From Anodontia alba (lineage: Eukaryota > Mollusca > Bivalvia > Lucinida > Lucinidae): 64,000 nucleotides of DNA. Each line of letters starts with the position of its first letter. The stretch's first letter is position 1. Shown piece after piece: positions 30,695 to 42,375 of this stretch. The stretch lies in the NCBI GenBank assembly GCA_964016985.1, contig OZ024826.1, positions 74,201,182 to 74,265,181 on the forward strand, read 5' to 3'. Made by a program: the position numbers and the translations under genes. The notes under the pieces were generated by a model. The model saw only the letters and a program-made list of their open reading frames with translations. It was not told where the DNA came from and did no database searches.

Positions 30695-30958
30695 AAACAA
30701 AATATCTGTTACGGGTTTTATAAAATGTCTACTTGATTATTTAGTGAAATTATTTTATCTTATTTCTGAGCAAAGAGCTTATATGTGTTACGGGTTTTAC
30801 AAAATGTCTACCTGATTATTTAGTGAAATTATTTTATCTTATTTCTGAGCAAAGAGCTTAAACAAAATATGTGTTACAGGTTTTACAAAATGTCTACCTG
30901 ATTATTTAGTGAAATTATTTTGTCTTAATTCTGAGCAAAGAGCTTAAACAAATACAAA
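30695..30958. repeat. Three-unit tandem repeat, about 86 bp
   Basis: Units of tgttacgggttttacaaaat-gtctacctgattatttagtg ... tctgagcaaagagctta start near 30707, 30787 and 30872. Units two and three are almost identical. Confidence 0.9.
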
Positions 30959-30976
30959 ATGACACTTTAAATGTTC

Positions 30977-30978
<2 letters not shown>

Positions 30979-31033
<55 letters not shown>
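30979..31033. repeat. (GT)n microsatellite
   Basis: About 26 GT units. Confidence 0.97.
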
Positions 31034-31035
<2 letters not shown>

Positions 31036-31107
31036 ATATTTTACCATAATCTTATGCGTTTACATATAATTGCTCAAATCGAACTTCTACATTGCAGTTT
31101 GTTTATT

Positions 31108-31290
31108 TGCGTTGAGGTTTTACGGCACAGTCAACCCAATGAGGTCATGTCGAGCGCGGTCAGTTTTCCTAACCACACTATTACTGGACAGGCTTAGTCC
31201 TCTAAGCGATTAACCAGTTTCGCCAGAAACTAACAAATGTCCTTCTTGAATCAGCGGAAGAGAGAGAATGACCGTAGAAAATATTTCATG
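31108..31290 (-). mobile_element. SINE 3' fragment
   Basis: From gcgttgaggttttacggcac to gaatgaccgtagaaaatatt; the tRNA-like head is missing. Confidence 0.8.
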
Positions 31291-31499
31291 GTGATTAATG
31301 CAATGTGAACATCAGTCTAAATTGTTGCATTCCTAGCAGTTTACTTGGACCATAGGCACTAAATTACTATTTTTTGGGATCGATTGTATATAAGCGAGCC
31401 ATAGTATACAGACGTTAAAATGTCCTTAAGGTAGTTGTCCATGTGATTATCATTGACCAATGTAATCAAACCGGACGTTAGATGAAATCCAAGTAACAG

Positions 31500-31735
31500 T
31501 TATGTTTTGCTGCGCTATTCTTCTCGCTGTGACATCAGAGTGCTGTTGATAGTGGGTTATCTGTAATTTGCAGAACGCGGCATCTGATCAGGGTCTGCAC
31601 TGTTTGCATAAATTACAGTAAATTACAGGTTAAATGAAACAGTTTTAAGTCCCCGTTCAGGAGAATTTTCCCAGCATACTCTTAGAGACAGTCGACCCAC
31701 CAGTGCTGTCAGTACTCTGATTAATACATCCATCA
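31500..31735. mobile_element. Element E (reverse), with half of hairpin A
   Basis: Contains gacatcagagtgctgttgat, the hairpin A arm cggcatctgatcagggtctg-cactgtttgc, and the end gacagtcgacccaccagtgc-tgtcagtactctg, matching 18903-19115 in reverse. Confidence 0.65.
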
Positions 31736-31987
31736 TCTTAACAAATCTATGGCTATTTACAGTCATATGTATTTCATATTTGGTCCCGAAGAAGAGGTAC
31801 TAGAAATAATATACATGTATCTCCATTTTACATGGATGGATGCGGTATCGTATTCTTTGATGCTCAAACATTTATCAGTTTCTGTGTGATTGAAATCAGG
31901 AACTAAATTGTATGCAGCATACATGTATATAGCTATGGGAAGAATATTTAGGTCAAAGAATTTGGTAGACTGGTCATACCAGTATCC

Positions 31988-32262
31988 ATCACGAAAACAC
32001 GCCTATATAATTTTGACCCCCTCAAACCCCACTTTTATATAGTAAAACTGGGGTTTACAGGGGTATACATTATTTTCCTTATTTCTGCTCAAAACATAGA
32101 TTGTGGGTACTCGTTAGAACCGCCTCGCCGAGGCGGTTCTAACGAGTACCCACAATCTATGTTTTGAGCAGAAATATGAAAAATATCAGAGTTTTTATCT
32201 GAAAATTTTCATTTTTTTGGTGGTAAACTTTTCATTATATTTGAATAGGCGTGTTTTCGTAA
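31988..32262. mobile_element. Fold-back MITE, family C (best copy)
   Basis: The ends catcacgaaaacacgcctat and ataggcgtgttttcgtaatg are inverted repeats of about 19 bp. Inside are accccacttttatatagtaa, the perfect 48-bp central palindrome built on gggtactcgttagaaccgcctcg, then atgttttgagcagaaatatg. Other copies are at 13206, 29530, 37191 and 42744. Confidence 0.85.
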
Positions 32263-32269
32263 TGCGGCG

Positions 32270-32890
32270 GGGACATGACATTGGATCAAAGATGTTGATT
32301 CGGCGTTGTGTTCCTTCAGATGTAAATGTATACACAAGCCTGCACACACAGTTCCAATTTTTGAGTTTGTAACGAGCCATGCGAAAGCCAAGATCTGTCT
32401 CAGCATCCGCACAGTCTGATTAATTTGGACCTTCACTGTCCGCTAACAGAATCATTGAGTATAAAGAATAAAGAATTTGATTGATTTGACCTTAATTAAA
32501 ATGACGACAATTGGGACATATATATGCTTTGCTTTATGAGCATTTTTTTTTAAAAGTAATAAAACAAAATATTAATAAATGGTGTTGCTTCTTTCAGAAA
32601 ACAACAAAAACAATATTCCGTACTTGCGCATGTAACACACGAAACGAATCCAAATTATATCGGATTTGATTGCTATTTGTGCATTGATTGCTGTTTGTAC
32701 TCGCGAGCTCCTTTAAATATGTGTGATATTAGATCTTAAAACCAAAACAACGGGGAATACATGCTACATGTATGGAACTTTATTTACTCTCCTGTCACCA
32801 TTATCAAGATAAATCCGATACAATCGAATTGGCAAAATGAAGTTGTATTTTTTCTAGTCCCTCTCCTTCTTGAACACATCCTTAATAAGT
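32270..32890. other. No recognised feature
   Basis: Intergenic sequence between the two MAPEG genes without a supported feature. Confidence 0.4.
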
Positions 32891-32896
32891 ATAACT

Positions 32897-33097
32897 GTCA
32901 ATAGCCATTTTAACGTTTTTTGGCTAATGACAGTTGACTGTAAATAGCCAATTTAACGTTTTTTGGCTATCTACAATTGACTGTAAAAAGCCAATTTAAC
33001 GTTTTTTGGCTATCAACAGTCAATAGCCAATTCAACGCTCTTTGACTATCTACAGCTGACTGTAAATAGCCAATTCAACGTTGTTTGGCTGTTTACA
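32897..33097. repeat. Hairpin minisatellite, five units
   Basis: Each unit carries agccaatttaacg then ttttttggct, so each unit can fold on itself, and neighbouring units also pair (actgtaaatagcca with tggctatctacag). The period is about 40 bp. Confidence 0.85.
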
Positions 33098-33104
33098 GAA
33101 GTTT

Positions 33105-33460
33105 AGGGGGCATATGGTTTGGACCTGTCCGTCCCGTCCGTCCGTTACACTTGCATACGGTCAGGAATGGTTAGAGCTAGGATGTTGAAATTTTGTGCAA
33201 ACATCAACATGAAAATATGCGTATTTTTTTTTTTTTTTTTTTTTTTGTTTTTGTTTTTTGTTTTCCCCTCGGGATTCTCCTTGCGGAGTTATTCCCCTTT
33301 TTCGACCGCATCTGACGACAGACGGCTGGTACCTTTTGTGCGCAACTCCTCCTACAGTTTTAAACTGATCAATTGGAATCTTCGCAGGCTGTTTTGTCAT
33401 GGTGTGTAGGTATACATGTAACTTTGGTGTTATCGGCAGGTATCTTATGAGCATTGCGTA
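33105..33460. repeat. Interspersed repeat with poly-T and tccgtcccgtccgtccg
   Basis: ggggcatatggtttggacct followed by tandem CCGT, then a run of about 20 T, then tcgggattctccttgcggag. The overlapping ORFs come from the T-run and are not convincing genes. Confidence 0.45.
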
Positions 33461-33692
33461 TTGACTTTTTGCATTTTAATATGTACCGTCATATTTTCCT
33501 ATAATATACAATTAAAGATGGGTACTTAGGGGTCCACATTTAAGATGGCTTTTCAGAATTCTGCAGTTTTTAAACCAGATTTTTAATTTGTTCGTCATTT
33601 CTAGCAACCTTTTTTCAACTCGGCCTTTATGTGGTTCATGATTCAACACTTTACCAGTTCTCATATTATATGGTGAAAATTTTATGGTTTGT

Positions 33693-34130
33693 AGCAGGCT
33701 TTCAAGTGCCCGCCATCGAAAAAGTAGGGATAAAGTAGGGCTCAAAATTTTGAAAAAGTAGGGTAAAGTAGGAATTTCAATCATGAAAAGTAGGGATAGT
33801 AAGATATTCTGAGTGTTTTCAGACTAATAGAAAGATAAAATAAACAAAGTTTTCTCTGAACAATAACACATTACCATGGAAAAGTAACACCAAAATAAAT
33901 GTTCAAGGAAAGGAGTTACAACTGAAGTAAAAATAGTTTATAAACTTTTGCATCGTGGCTGCTTAGAATAAGCTGATTCAATTTTTGGTCACTTCAAACA
34001 TTTTTGGACTAAAACGTAGGGATAGTAGGACATTTTCAGAAAAAACAAAGTATAGAAAAATAGGAGCATAAAAAAGTAGGGAAAAGTAGGAATAGTTGGA
34101 AAAGTGAAGTCCGCTTGAAAGTCTGCTTAA
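33693..34130. mobile_element. Element with agtaggg subterminal arrays
   Basis: The ends gcaggctttcaagtg and cgcttgaaagtctgc are inverted. Next to both ends sit clusters of agtaggg (about six on the left, four or five on the right), spaced mostly 10-11 or 21-23 bases and in direct orientation. Confidence 0.5.
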
Positions 34131-34565
34131 AGTGTTGTAGACAAGAGGAATACCGAGGTAAATATGTTTCGTATTACCCTCAATAACATAAGTTGTGGGT
34201 ATTTTTTTTGGTTTTGTTTTTGTTGTTGAGATTTGAGAAAGTATCAACATGTCATTAGTAAAAAAGTCTTATCTAGAGTTACGAATAAAACGTTTACATT
34301 TTACACAGATATGTTAACTAAATGTTTGAAGGACGTTCTTTACAAATAATTTAACATACCCTGATAAATTTTATAATCAAAGCGCAAAATCAACAGGTAG
34401 GGCCCTAGGTCAGTTTATCAGTCTGATTTATTGATATTTTTATAGAGAGTGTGTGCAATCAAAAGCGACCTAGATCTTTCAAAATATATCATAGGTGCAC
34501 ACGAGTACCAGTAGAAAGCATGTCTCCGTTTGTTTGTGTGTTTCTAATACCCTCCCCTTGTTTCC

Positions 34566-35565
34566 GCTCAATTTATTTGAATGAAATGATGCAACTTGAT
34601 CAAATTTTGCATATGCATTGACCTTAACCACATCTAGGTTGGGGTTGTTACGCGTTAATTTTCACAAATATACAACACAGTTGCGGTCCTTGGTTTTTGT
34701 CAAAATTTCGTTTCCCCTCACTATCTTGAGAATGAATTTATGGAATTAGACTAAATTTTACATATGCATTGACATTGACTAGATCTACGTTGGGATTGTT
34801 ACGCGTCAATTTTAGCCAATTTCAACGCGGTTATGGTCCTTGGTTACTGTAAAAATTTTGTTCCGGCTCAATATCTTGTGAATGAATTGATGGAATTTGA
34901 TCAAATGTTGCATATGTATGGGCCATAACCAGATCTAGGTTGAGATTGATACAGTCAATTTTCGCAAATTTACAACACAATTATGGTCCTTGGTTATCGT
35001 CAGAATTTCGTTTCTGCTCAATATTTTGAGAACCAATTAATGGAGTTAGATCAAATTTTGCATATGCAATGACGCTGACCAGATCTAGATTGGGATTGTT
35101 ACGCGTCAATTTTCTCAAATAATCAACACAGTTATAGCCCTTGGTTATTATCAATTTTTGTTACCACTCAATATCTTGAGAACGAATTGATAAAATAAGA
35201 CCACATTTTGCATATGCATTGACGTTGACCAGATCTACGTTGGTAGTGTTACGCGTCAATTTTCGCAAATTTACAACACGGTTATGACACATGGGCATTG
35301 TCAAAATTTCGTTTCCGCTCAATGTCTTGTGAAAGAAGTGATGGTATTGGATCAACTTTTGCATATGCATTAACCTTAACCAGGTCTAAGATGGGATTGT
35401 TACGCATCAAATTTCGCAAATTTACAACAGAGTTATGCCCCTTGGTTATTCTCAAATAATTGTTTTCGCTCAATATCTTACGAATGAATAAATGGAATTT
35501 GATCAAATGTTGCATATGCATTGATATTAACCAGATCTTGGTCGGGATTGATTAAATTTTCACAA
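34566..35565. repeat. Tandem repeat, period about 150 bp, seven units
   Basis: ctcaatatcttgagaatgaa, then atcaaattttgcatatgcat, then gttacgcgtcaattttcgca and gttatggtccttggttat recur at about 34566, 34711, 34861, 35011, 35162, 35311 and 35462. Probably the central array of another Helentron-like element, but the ends were not identified. Confidence 0.8.
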
Positions 35566-35574
35566 ATTTATCAC

Positions 35575-35654
35575 ATTTTTTTTTTTTTTTTTTTTCGATT
35601 TAACATAGATACCCTGTCACAATGACATTTTAAACCTAAATTAATGCTTAAAGT

Positions 35655-35688
<34 letters not shown>

Positions 35689-36020
35689 AACTATTATTAT
35701 TGTTATTATTATCATTATTATTATTCAGAAAAATAAGACGTCAGTTTATGAGAAACGCCTGTGTAGCAGCTGATTGGTAGAAAATGGCAAGCCTTATTTT
35801 CTTTTAAAATAGCAAAACAAATTTCAGAATGTCGTCTTGATCAGAATCTAACTCTAGCGTTTATATACCGGTTATATATAAGAGTATTTTAGACATTTGG
35901 TAATTTCTACTCAGAACGGATACCATTTACTATTTGTACGACTTTAGTTGTCACTTTTGAAGGGATGTGTTCATTTTCTTTCATTTTTTTTTTTTTTTTT
36001 TGGAGTTAAACATTTTCTTT
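35575..36020. repeat. Poly-T tracts and simple sequence
   Basis: T-runs at about 35577-35597, 35657-35687 and 35985-36000, with (ATT)n at 35693-35724. Nothing else is recognised. Confidence 0.85.
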
Positions 36021-36375
36021 CATTGTTTATTTTTAAGATGTTTTTTCAGTCATTCGTTGTTGGTATTTTAAAGTCAAAACTTTCCTAGGTATGTTTTAAT
36101 GTTTCTTTTGTCATACATTTGCTTGCTGTTTCTGGGAGTCCGAGAGCTACAGACGTTTGCTGCTGACGAGCCTATTTAGCAGAAAACATCAGAGGACCAC
36201 TGTTTCTTCCATCCCCAATCCCGCTGTGATTTAAACAAACGTTTGCGCATATACCAGCCCTGTAGTGGGCCTCTCTTTATCACGTGACTGATAACTCCGA
36301 TCAAAAAACGGAACAAAACCCTTACCTATACCCAAGTTATATTGCTGAAAGTGTTAAGAAGAAGATCACACAAAT

Positions 36376-36445
36376 ATGTCTTCTTTAGAGACAGAAGATC
36401 TTGCAATTGTCGCAGCGGTCGCTTTACTACATGCATTTCAATTAG
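36376..36445 (+). CDS. MAPEG gene 2, exon 1
   Basis: Encodes MSSLETEDLAIVAAVALLHA and three more residues; ends in phase 1 before gtgagt. An E-box-like cacgtg is at about 36279 upstream; its promoter role is unproven. Confidence 0.87.
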
Positions 36446-39400
36446 GTGAGTATAGTTGTTTCGTACTTTCGCTTTGAAGTTTATGTACTCCCTTGACCTA
36501 CAATGCTGACTAGCGGCATTGTCATGGTACCTGGTGAATGAATATCTATTGATGCGTCACAAGTAAAATATTCTGATTCTGATTCTAGTTACGGTGACTA
36601 CTGTCCAGTTCCTCAATAGACTAACAGTAGTTTGGCAGGCACGGACCGGTTTGTCAACAAATGCTGGGATGGCCATACGATCAGTAGTTTCGAGTTACCT
36701 CCCGTGCTTTAATTGAAAAAAAAAAAAAAAAAAAAATACAGGGTACAGTGAACCAATTATTTTCACTATTAAAGCAAGTGTGTTTCGAACGTGCGCTGTT
36801 CTGTCGGTTTGCTCTTGAAGCTCAGTCTTGATATACTGTTACTCTTAATTCTGTTCTATAAAACTCGTATATATACATTTTTTTGTGCACAGTTTGTATG
36901 AAACTAATGATTTTTTTCTGAACTTTCTGTCATATTACGATAGAAATAAATTCAGTCAGAGGCCGGCCATGAATTTCAGCTCGCGTTTGTGCTTGCAAAT
37001 ACTGTAGGGCTCTTGCATTACCTCTGACGTCGAGCGGCATTGTCGTTGCCTCTGATGTGCCAGTCTGTGACCGGGTTAGTGACCAAGGAAAGCACTACGG
37101 TATCAGTGGAACAGAAAAATATTGCCATTTACTTTTACGTTTACATTTCTTTTAATTGTAAGCACATAAAATTTGTTAAAAAGTGAGACATCATGAAAAC
37201 ACGCCCATTCAAAAATATAGAAAATTTCACCCCCAAAAGCTGAAAATTTTCAGATAAAAAACTGATATATTTTTCATATTTCTGCTCAAAACATAGATCA
37301 TGGATACTCGTTAGAACCGTCTCAGTGAGGTGGTTCCAATGATTACCCACAATCTTTGTTTTTGAGCAAAATTAAGAAAAATAATGTATAACCATGTAAA
37401 CCCCAGTTTTACTATATAAAAGCGTGGTTTAAGGGGTCAAAATTATATAGGAATGTTTTCGTTATGGTTTTTAAGAAAATAAGCGAAACAGGCTAAATTG
37501 TTAGAAAATGGCATTTTTGTGAAAATAGGCCTACGTGTATGTGAAATTACATATTTGAGTTGAGTCTATGCCTTCACTTTTCTAGCTATGGATGCATCAA
37601 GGGTTGGCAAAGTGAGACAGAAGTTCAAGATTTCGCCTCCAGAGATGAATGGTCCACCGGAATTCCAACGTACATTAAGAGCACAGTAGGTAGACTGATG
37701 CATTATATAAAGCATCAAGCGTCAGTAGTGCTTTTTGGCCGATAGCGTAGGCCGAGTAACATAGATTCATGGCTACCGATAAGAGAGGTATCCATATAAA
37801 ATGTTATTATCTCTCCACGAAAACATGCTTTGGGTACTCGTTAGAAGCGCCTCCTTCGGATCATGTGCGGACAGCGAAGGCCGAGATCAGACGCAGTCGA
37901 ATGTCTCAATGGACAGCAAATGACCGGATAAGACTTTGTCGTGTCCAGGTTGATGCAAAATCCGCTCATTTTGCGCGTTTTTGAAGGCATGTTTTTTTTG
38001 CCTGCTACGGCAGTATAATCCCAATTTTTGCATGTGTCATATACAGTCGACTCTCGTCATCTCGAAGTCCAAGGGACTCAGAAATTCTTCGATATATCCG
38101 TACCTCAACACACCAGATTTGAAGAATTGAGGAAAATAAATCGAACAAGCACATTTCACAAATGAATATACAATTTGACTCCTTAAGTTAAAGATATATT
38201 GAAAATATTGTGGAAAAGGGGAGAATTCACCTCTTTTCCACAATACTTTGTTATCTGTTTCTTGTATTTCCATGTTACAAGTGGAACAGAAAATACTAAT
38301 AATACGTACTCACAATGAAAGTACCGCCTGTGGGGTGAGATGGGGTGGGGTGGGGGGGAGGTGGGGTGCTTAATCTAGCTTAACGGAATCTCAACCATCG
38401 CTCTCAGCTTCCATAGTGGTCCATTTTATTACCTTTTGATGCGTCTAAAACTGCTGGATAAGAGAGAAACAGATAGTCTCTTAGTCTAGACTATTTGCTC
38501 AGACCTGTCTGAATACCAGGGACACGTACAGTAAACTTCCTATTACAGACAACCCTCTTTATACCGACACTCGATACAACGACAAAATTCGTTATAATGA
38601 CAATTTGACTCACGAAACCTTCGCTTACGAGGTAACAATTAGTCACAAATTGTGCAAGAATATTGTATTTGATACTTAAAGAGATATGTGTTTTGAATAT
38701 TTGTTAGAATCGCCTCTGTGAAGCGCTTCTAACAAATATCCAAAACAAATGTTCTTTTAGAAAATAAGAACAGAAGAAGCTTTCTTATATATCAATCTGC
38801 TCATCAAGTATTCTGTACAACAGCAAATTCCTTAATGGCAACGTCTTTGGGAACAAATGCTGTGGTTGAAACGATGATTTTCTGTACATTCAATGATTGT
38901 ATTATTGTTTCAGGGCTAATGGTCTGGAGTGGGCATTAATTATTGAAGTTCTAATGTGGATATGCGGTATATTTGTTCATCCAGGTAAATATAACATTTT
39001 GTTGCTGACCATTGGGAGATTTTCGTCACCTGGTATATGTATACGAGGGTTGTTCAATAAATTCGTAGACTACCCGAAGACTGTGGTTTACTATGTTGTA
39101 CGTTTTGTTTGAGCCAATGAAGTTCATTTACCTGCCTATAATAATGTAACAGAAGATGACTTGTCACTTGATCTAACCGATTGTTCACCCATTTATGTCG
39201 AGTGGACTCTTCTACCGTCACACTTTAGACTGGTCAATTTCCAATAGCAGGGTGTCTGGTTAGTTTTTATTACTACAGTGTTTTATGGAAATTCCTGTAT
39301 TTAATGCAAACAGTGTAGACCCTGATCAGACGCCGCGTTCTGCGGCGTCTGATCTGGGTCTGCACTGTTTGCCAATTACCCTTTTGCCAGATTCCAGACT

Positions 39401-40402
39401 TGAATGGGTTAACCCTGTCATCTAGATGTCAATTCGGGGAGAAAAAATGACTTAAAATGTACCTGTCTATATAGGAAAGCGAAGGTGCTGCGTCAGTTGA
39501 TCTAGCCCATTGTTAATCGGAATGGGCAGCCAAAGCAGGGGCGGATCCAGGATGATTATTGAGGGAGCGGGGGGCAAGTTTGATCAAAATACCGTACTTC
39601 CTCTGCATATTCAGGTAGACAGGCCTGAGCAAACAGTGTAGACCCAGATCAGACGCTATAGAATGCAGCTCATTTGATCAGGATCTTCATTGTTTGCCAC
39701 TCACCAAGCAATTTTACACGCATTCACAAGCAGTAAAATTGACTTGTTGAAGAGAAGTAAAAGAAGTAAGGGGTGTGAATATTTAGGGCAAATGTGGTAT
39801 CCCATATTTTTCCAAAATGTCACATGAAAATAAAATTTTGAGTGAAATGGGAGTTCGACTGAACCCCTTGACTCCCCTTTGAATCCGCTGCCCCTTGACA
39901 AAGCAATTACCTCTATATATGGCTGCTGACTAACTTAGAACTCCGAGACTTAGAAACTTTTGCCATACATTATTTTATGTAAACAGTAAACGTTCAACAA
40001 CTCGAACATCGATGGCTCATTTACTCGTTTTTGAGTCACCAGGAAATACTTCCGATCGCTCAAGAAAAAAAAATTATTTTTGACATTTAGGGAAATTTTC
40101 TTTTTTATCACGAAAATGTATGTAGTGTGTACTCATTAGAATCGCCTCATTGAGGTACACTCAACATACCATTATTTTGTAGAAGATCAAAAAGACATCC
40201 CTAAATTATCGCCTCACAACTTGTGTTATAATAAACCCTCAGTGGCTCGAACTACCCATGGCTAGAACTAATTTTCATGGTCCCAAAGATGTTCGAGCCA
40301 TTGAAATATATATATAATTCGACTGTATTATCATGCAAAACGTACACGTATGCATGCTTTATTTATTTATTTATTTTTTAATTATTATTTTTTTATCTTA
40401 TT

Positions 40403-40453
<51 letters not shown>

Positions 40454-42339
40454 TTTTTTTTTTTTTATACAGTGGTTGCAGCTGTGCTAGGATTGGTCTA
40501 CATATATGCAAGACACAAATATACTAAAGGGTATATCAAAGACGCAGAACAGAGGTACGTGATTTGACCAGGGTGTCATCGCATGAAACGTATAATAACG
40601 CTTGATAATACACCAAGTATCAAGGTCGATCTGTCAGTATACCAAATGATTTAAATTTGCTTTTTCCCAGAACATATAAGACATTACTCCAAATAATCAA
40701 AGCACTGACAGCACTAGTGGGTCGATTGTCTCTGAATATCGGCCGGGAAAATGGTCCTTTAAGAAACTTATGACTGTTTCATTTAACCCTAAATTTCCAA
40801 TAATTTAAGCAGATAGTGCAGACCCTGATCAAACGCCGCGTTCTGCGAAATTGTTTATAGTCGCGCTATTCTTCCCTGCTAGCATTCTACATAAATCTAC
40901 TGCGGGCCGTTAGCGGCCCGTCAGCTACCCTGACGGGCCGCTAACGGCCCGCTGTAAATTTATGTAGAATGCTGACTGGGTTGTCTCTTTGAAGTCAGAG
41001 TGCTGTTGAGAGGGTTATCTGTAAAACCTGGACTGGGACATTGGCAAAGAGTGCAGACCCAGATCAGATGCCACAGAACGCAGCGTCTGACCAGGGTCTA
41101 CACTGTTTGCTTTAATTACAGGAAGTTTAAGGTTGAATAAGACAGTCTCAAATCTCTGTTCAGGACAATTTTCCCAGCCTACACTCAGAGACAGTACCCA
41201 CCAATGCTGTCAGTGCTTGATTCAAGACATATAACACATCATTGCAAATCTTACCAATTGCTTTAGATTGGTTAAACCTCGCCATAGCTCCAGATAAGAT
41301 AGGGTATCCATACAATAGTTTTTGTTGAAACTGCTTTAGCAAACATGGGCGACAATGGGCTCACTTTTCGGCGTCGCCGTCGGCGTCAGCCGTGTGAAGT
41401 CTGTGCGTTCACTCCGTTTCTCATACACCAAGGCTTCTAGGCTAATGAAACTTCATATAGACATACGCCATGATGCACCCTGCCCACTGCCATCGCCCTT
41501 TACTGACATTGACCTACTTTTCACGCTTGGCTGAAAAATGTCTAGTCTGTGCGTTTAGCTCGATTTCGTGAACACCACCAGGAGTCGCGACATAGCCATT
41601 CGGCGAATTTCTTGCCTTATTCCCCCATAAAACGTATGCTGTGAGAATTCATTAGAAGCGCCTCGATGAGAAGGGAGACAAGGGAAACAGTTTAGACAGT
41701 GATCTTCCATGATACTGTGTTAATTTTCTTTAATTACTAAGCTATCAGATAGCCGTAGCATGAAAAATAAGCTCGTATGTCATATGCAAACAGCGAACAA
41801 ACCATCTCAACTCACTCATCAGAGTCTCGCTGTTAGCTGATGAACAGTACTTATGGAATGATTGGACTGAATAGGCGATCAGACTGCATGGACCGACTTC
41901 TCATGATAACATATGTTGAGATTAGTAGGTTAATGCACCCAGAGTTTAAGATACAGGAAGTATTTCCCGAGAGATTTGCAAATCCGATTAACAAACGATT
42001 GAGTGTGTTTATAAGATTTGCAAGTCTCGAGGGAAATATTTCATGTGTTTTAAACTCAAAGTGTATTAACTTTCATATATTACATATCATAAAATGATTT
42101 TTGTTTCTCCAGAGTCTGTTTTATACTGTTTTGGCGTTTTCAAATGACATTATTAAGTTTTGCGACGTTAGGTCATCTACATTCGTCGGGCGGCGCGATG
42201 GCGGTCTAAGGGAAATATTTCTTTGTTCGTGGAGGAAATATTTTCTATTAGGAATTATAAATTATATTTCTCGCAGAAATTACTGAAAAGCTTCAGGTAT
42301 GTTATATTGTTTACCTACTGTGCTTTCGACTTTAAAAAA

Positions 42340-42375
<36 letters not shown>

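Noticed and set aside
30979..31197. ORF starting MCVCVCVC
   Set aside because: It is an open frame made by the GT microsatellite running into a SINE fragment.
41840..42097. 85-codon ORF
   Set aside because: It lies over a fold-back repeat with 55-bp arms and has no family resemblance.
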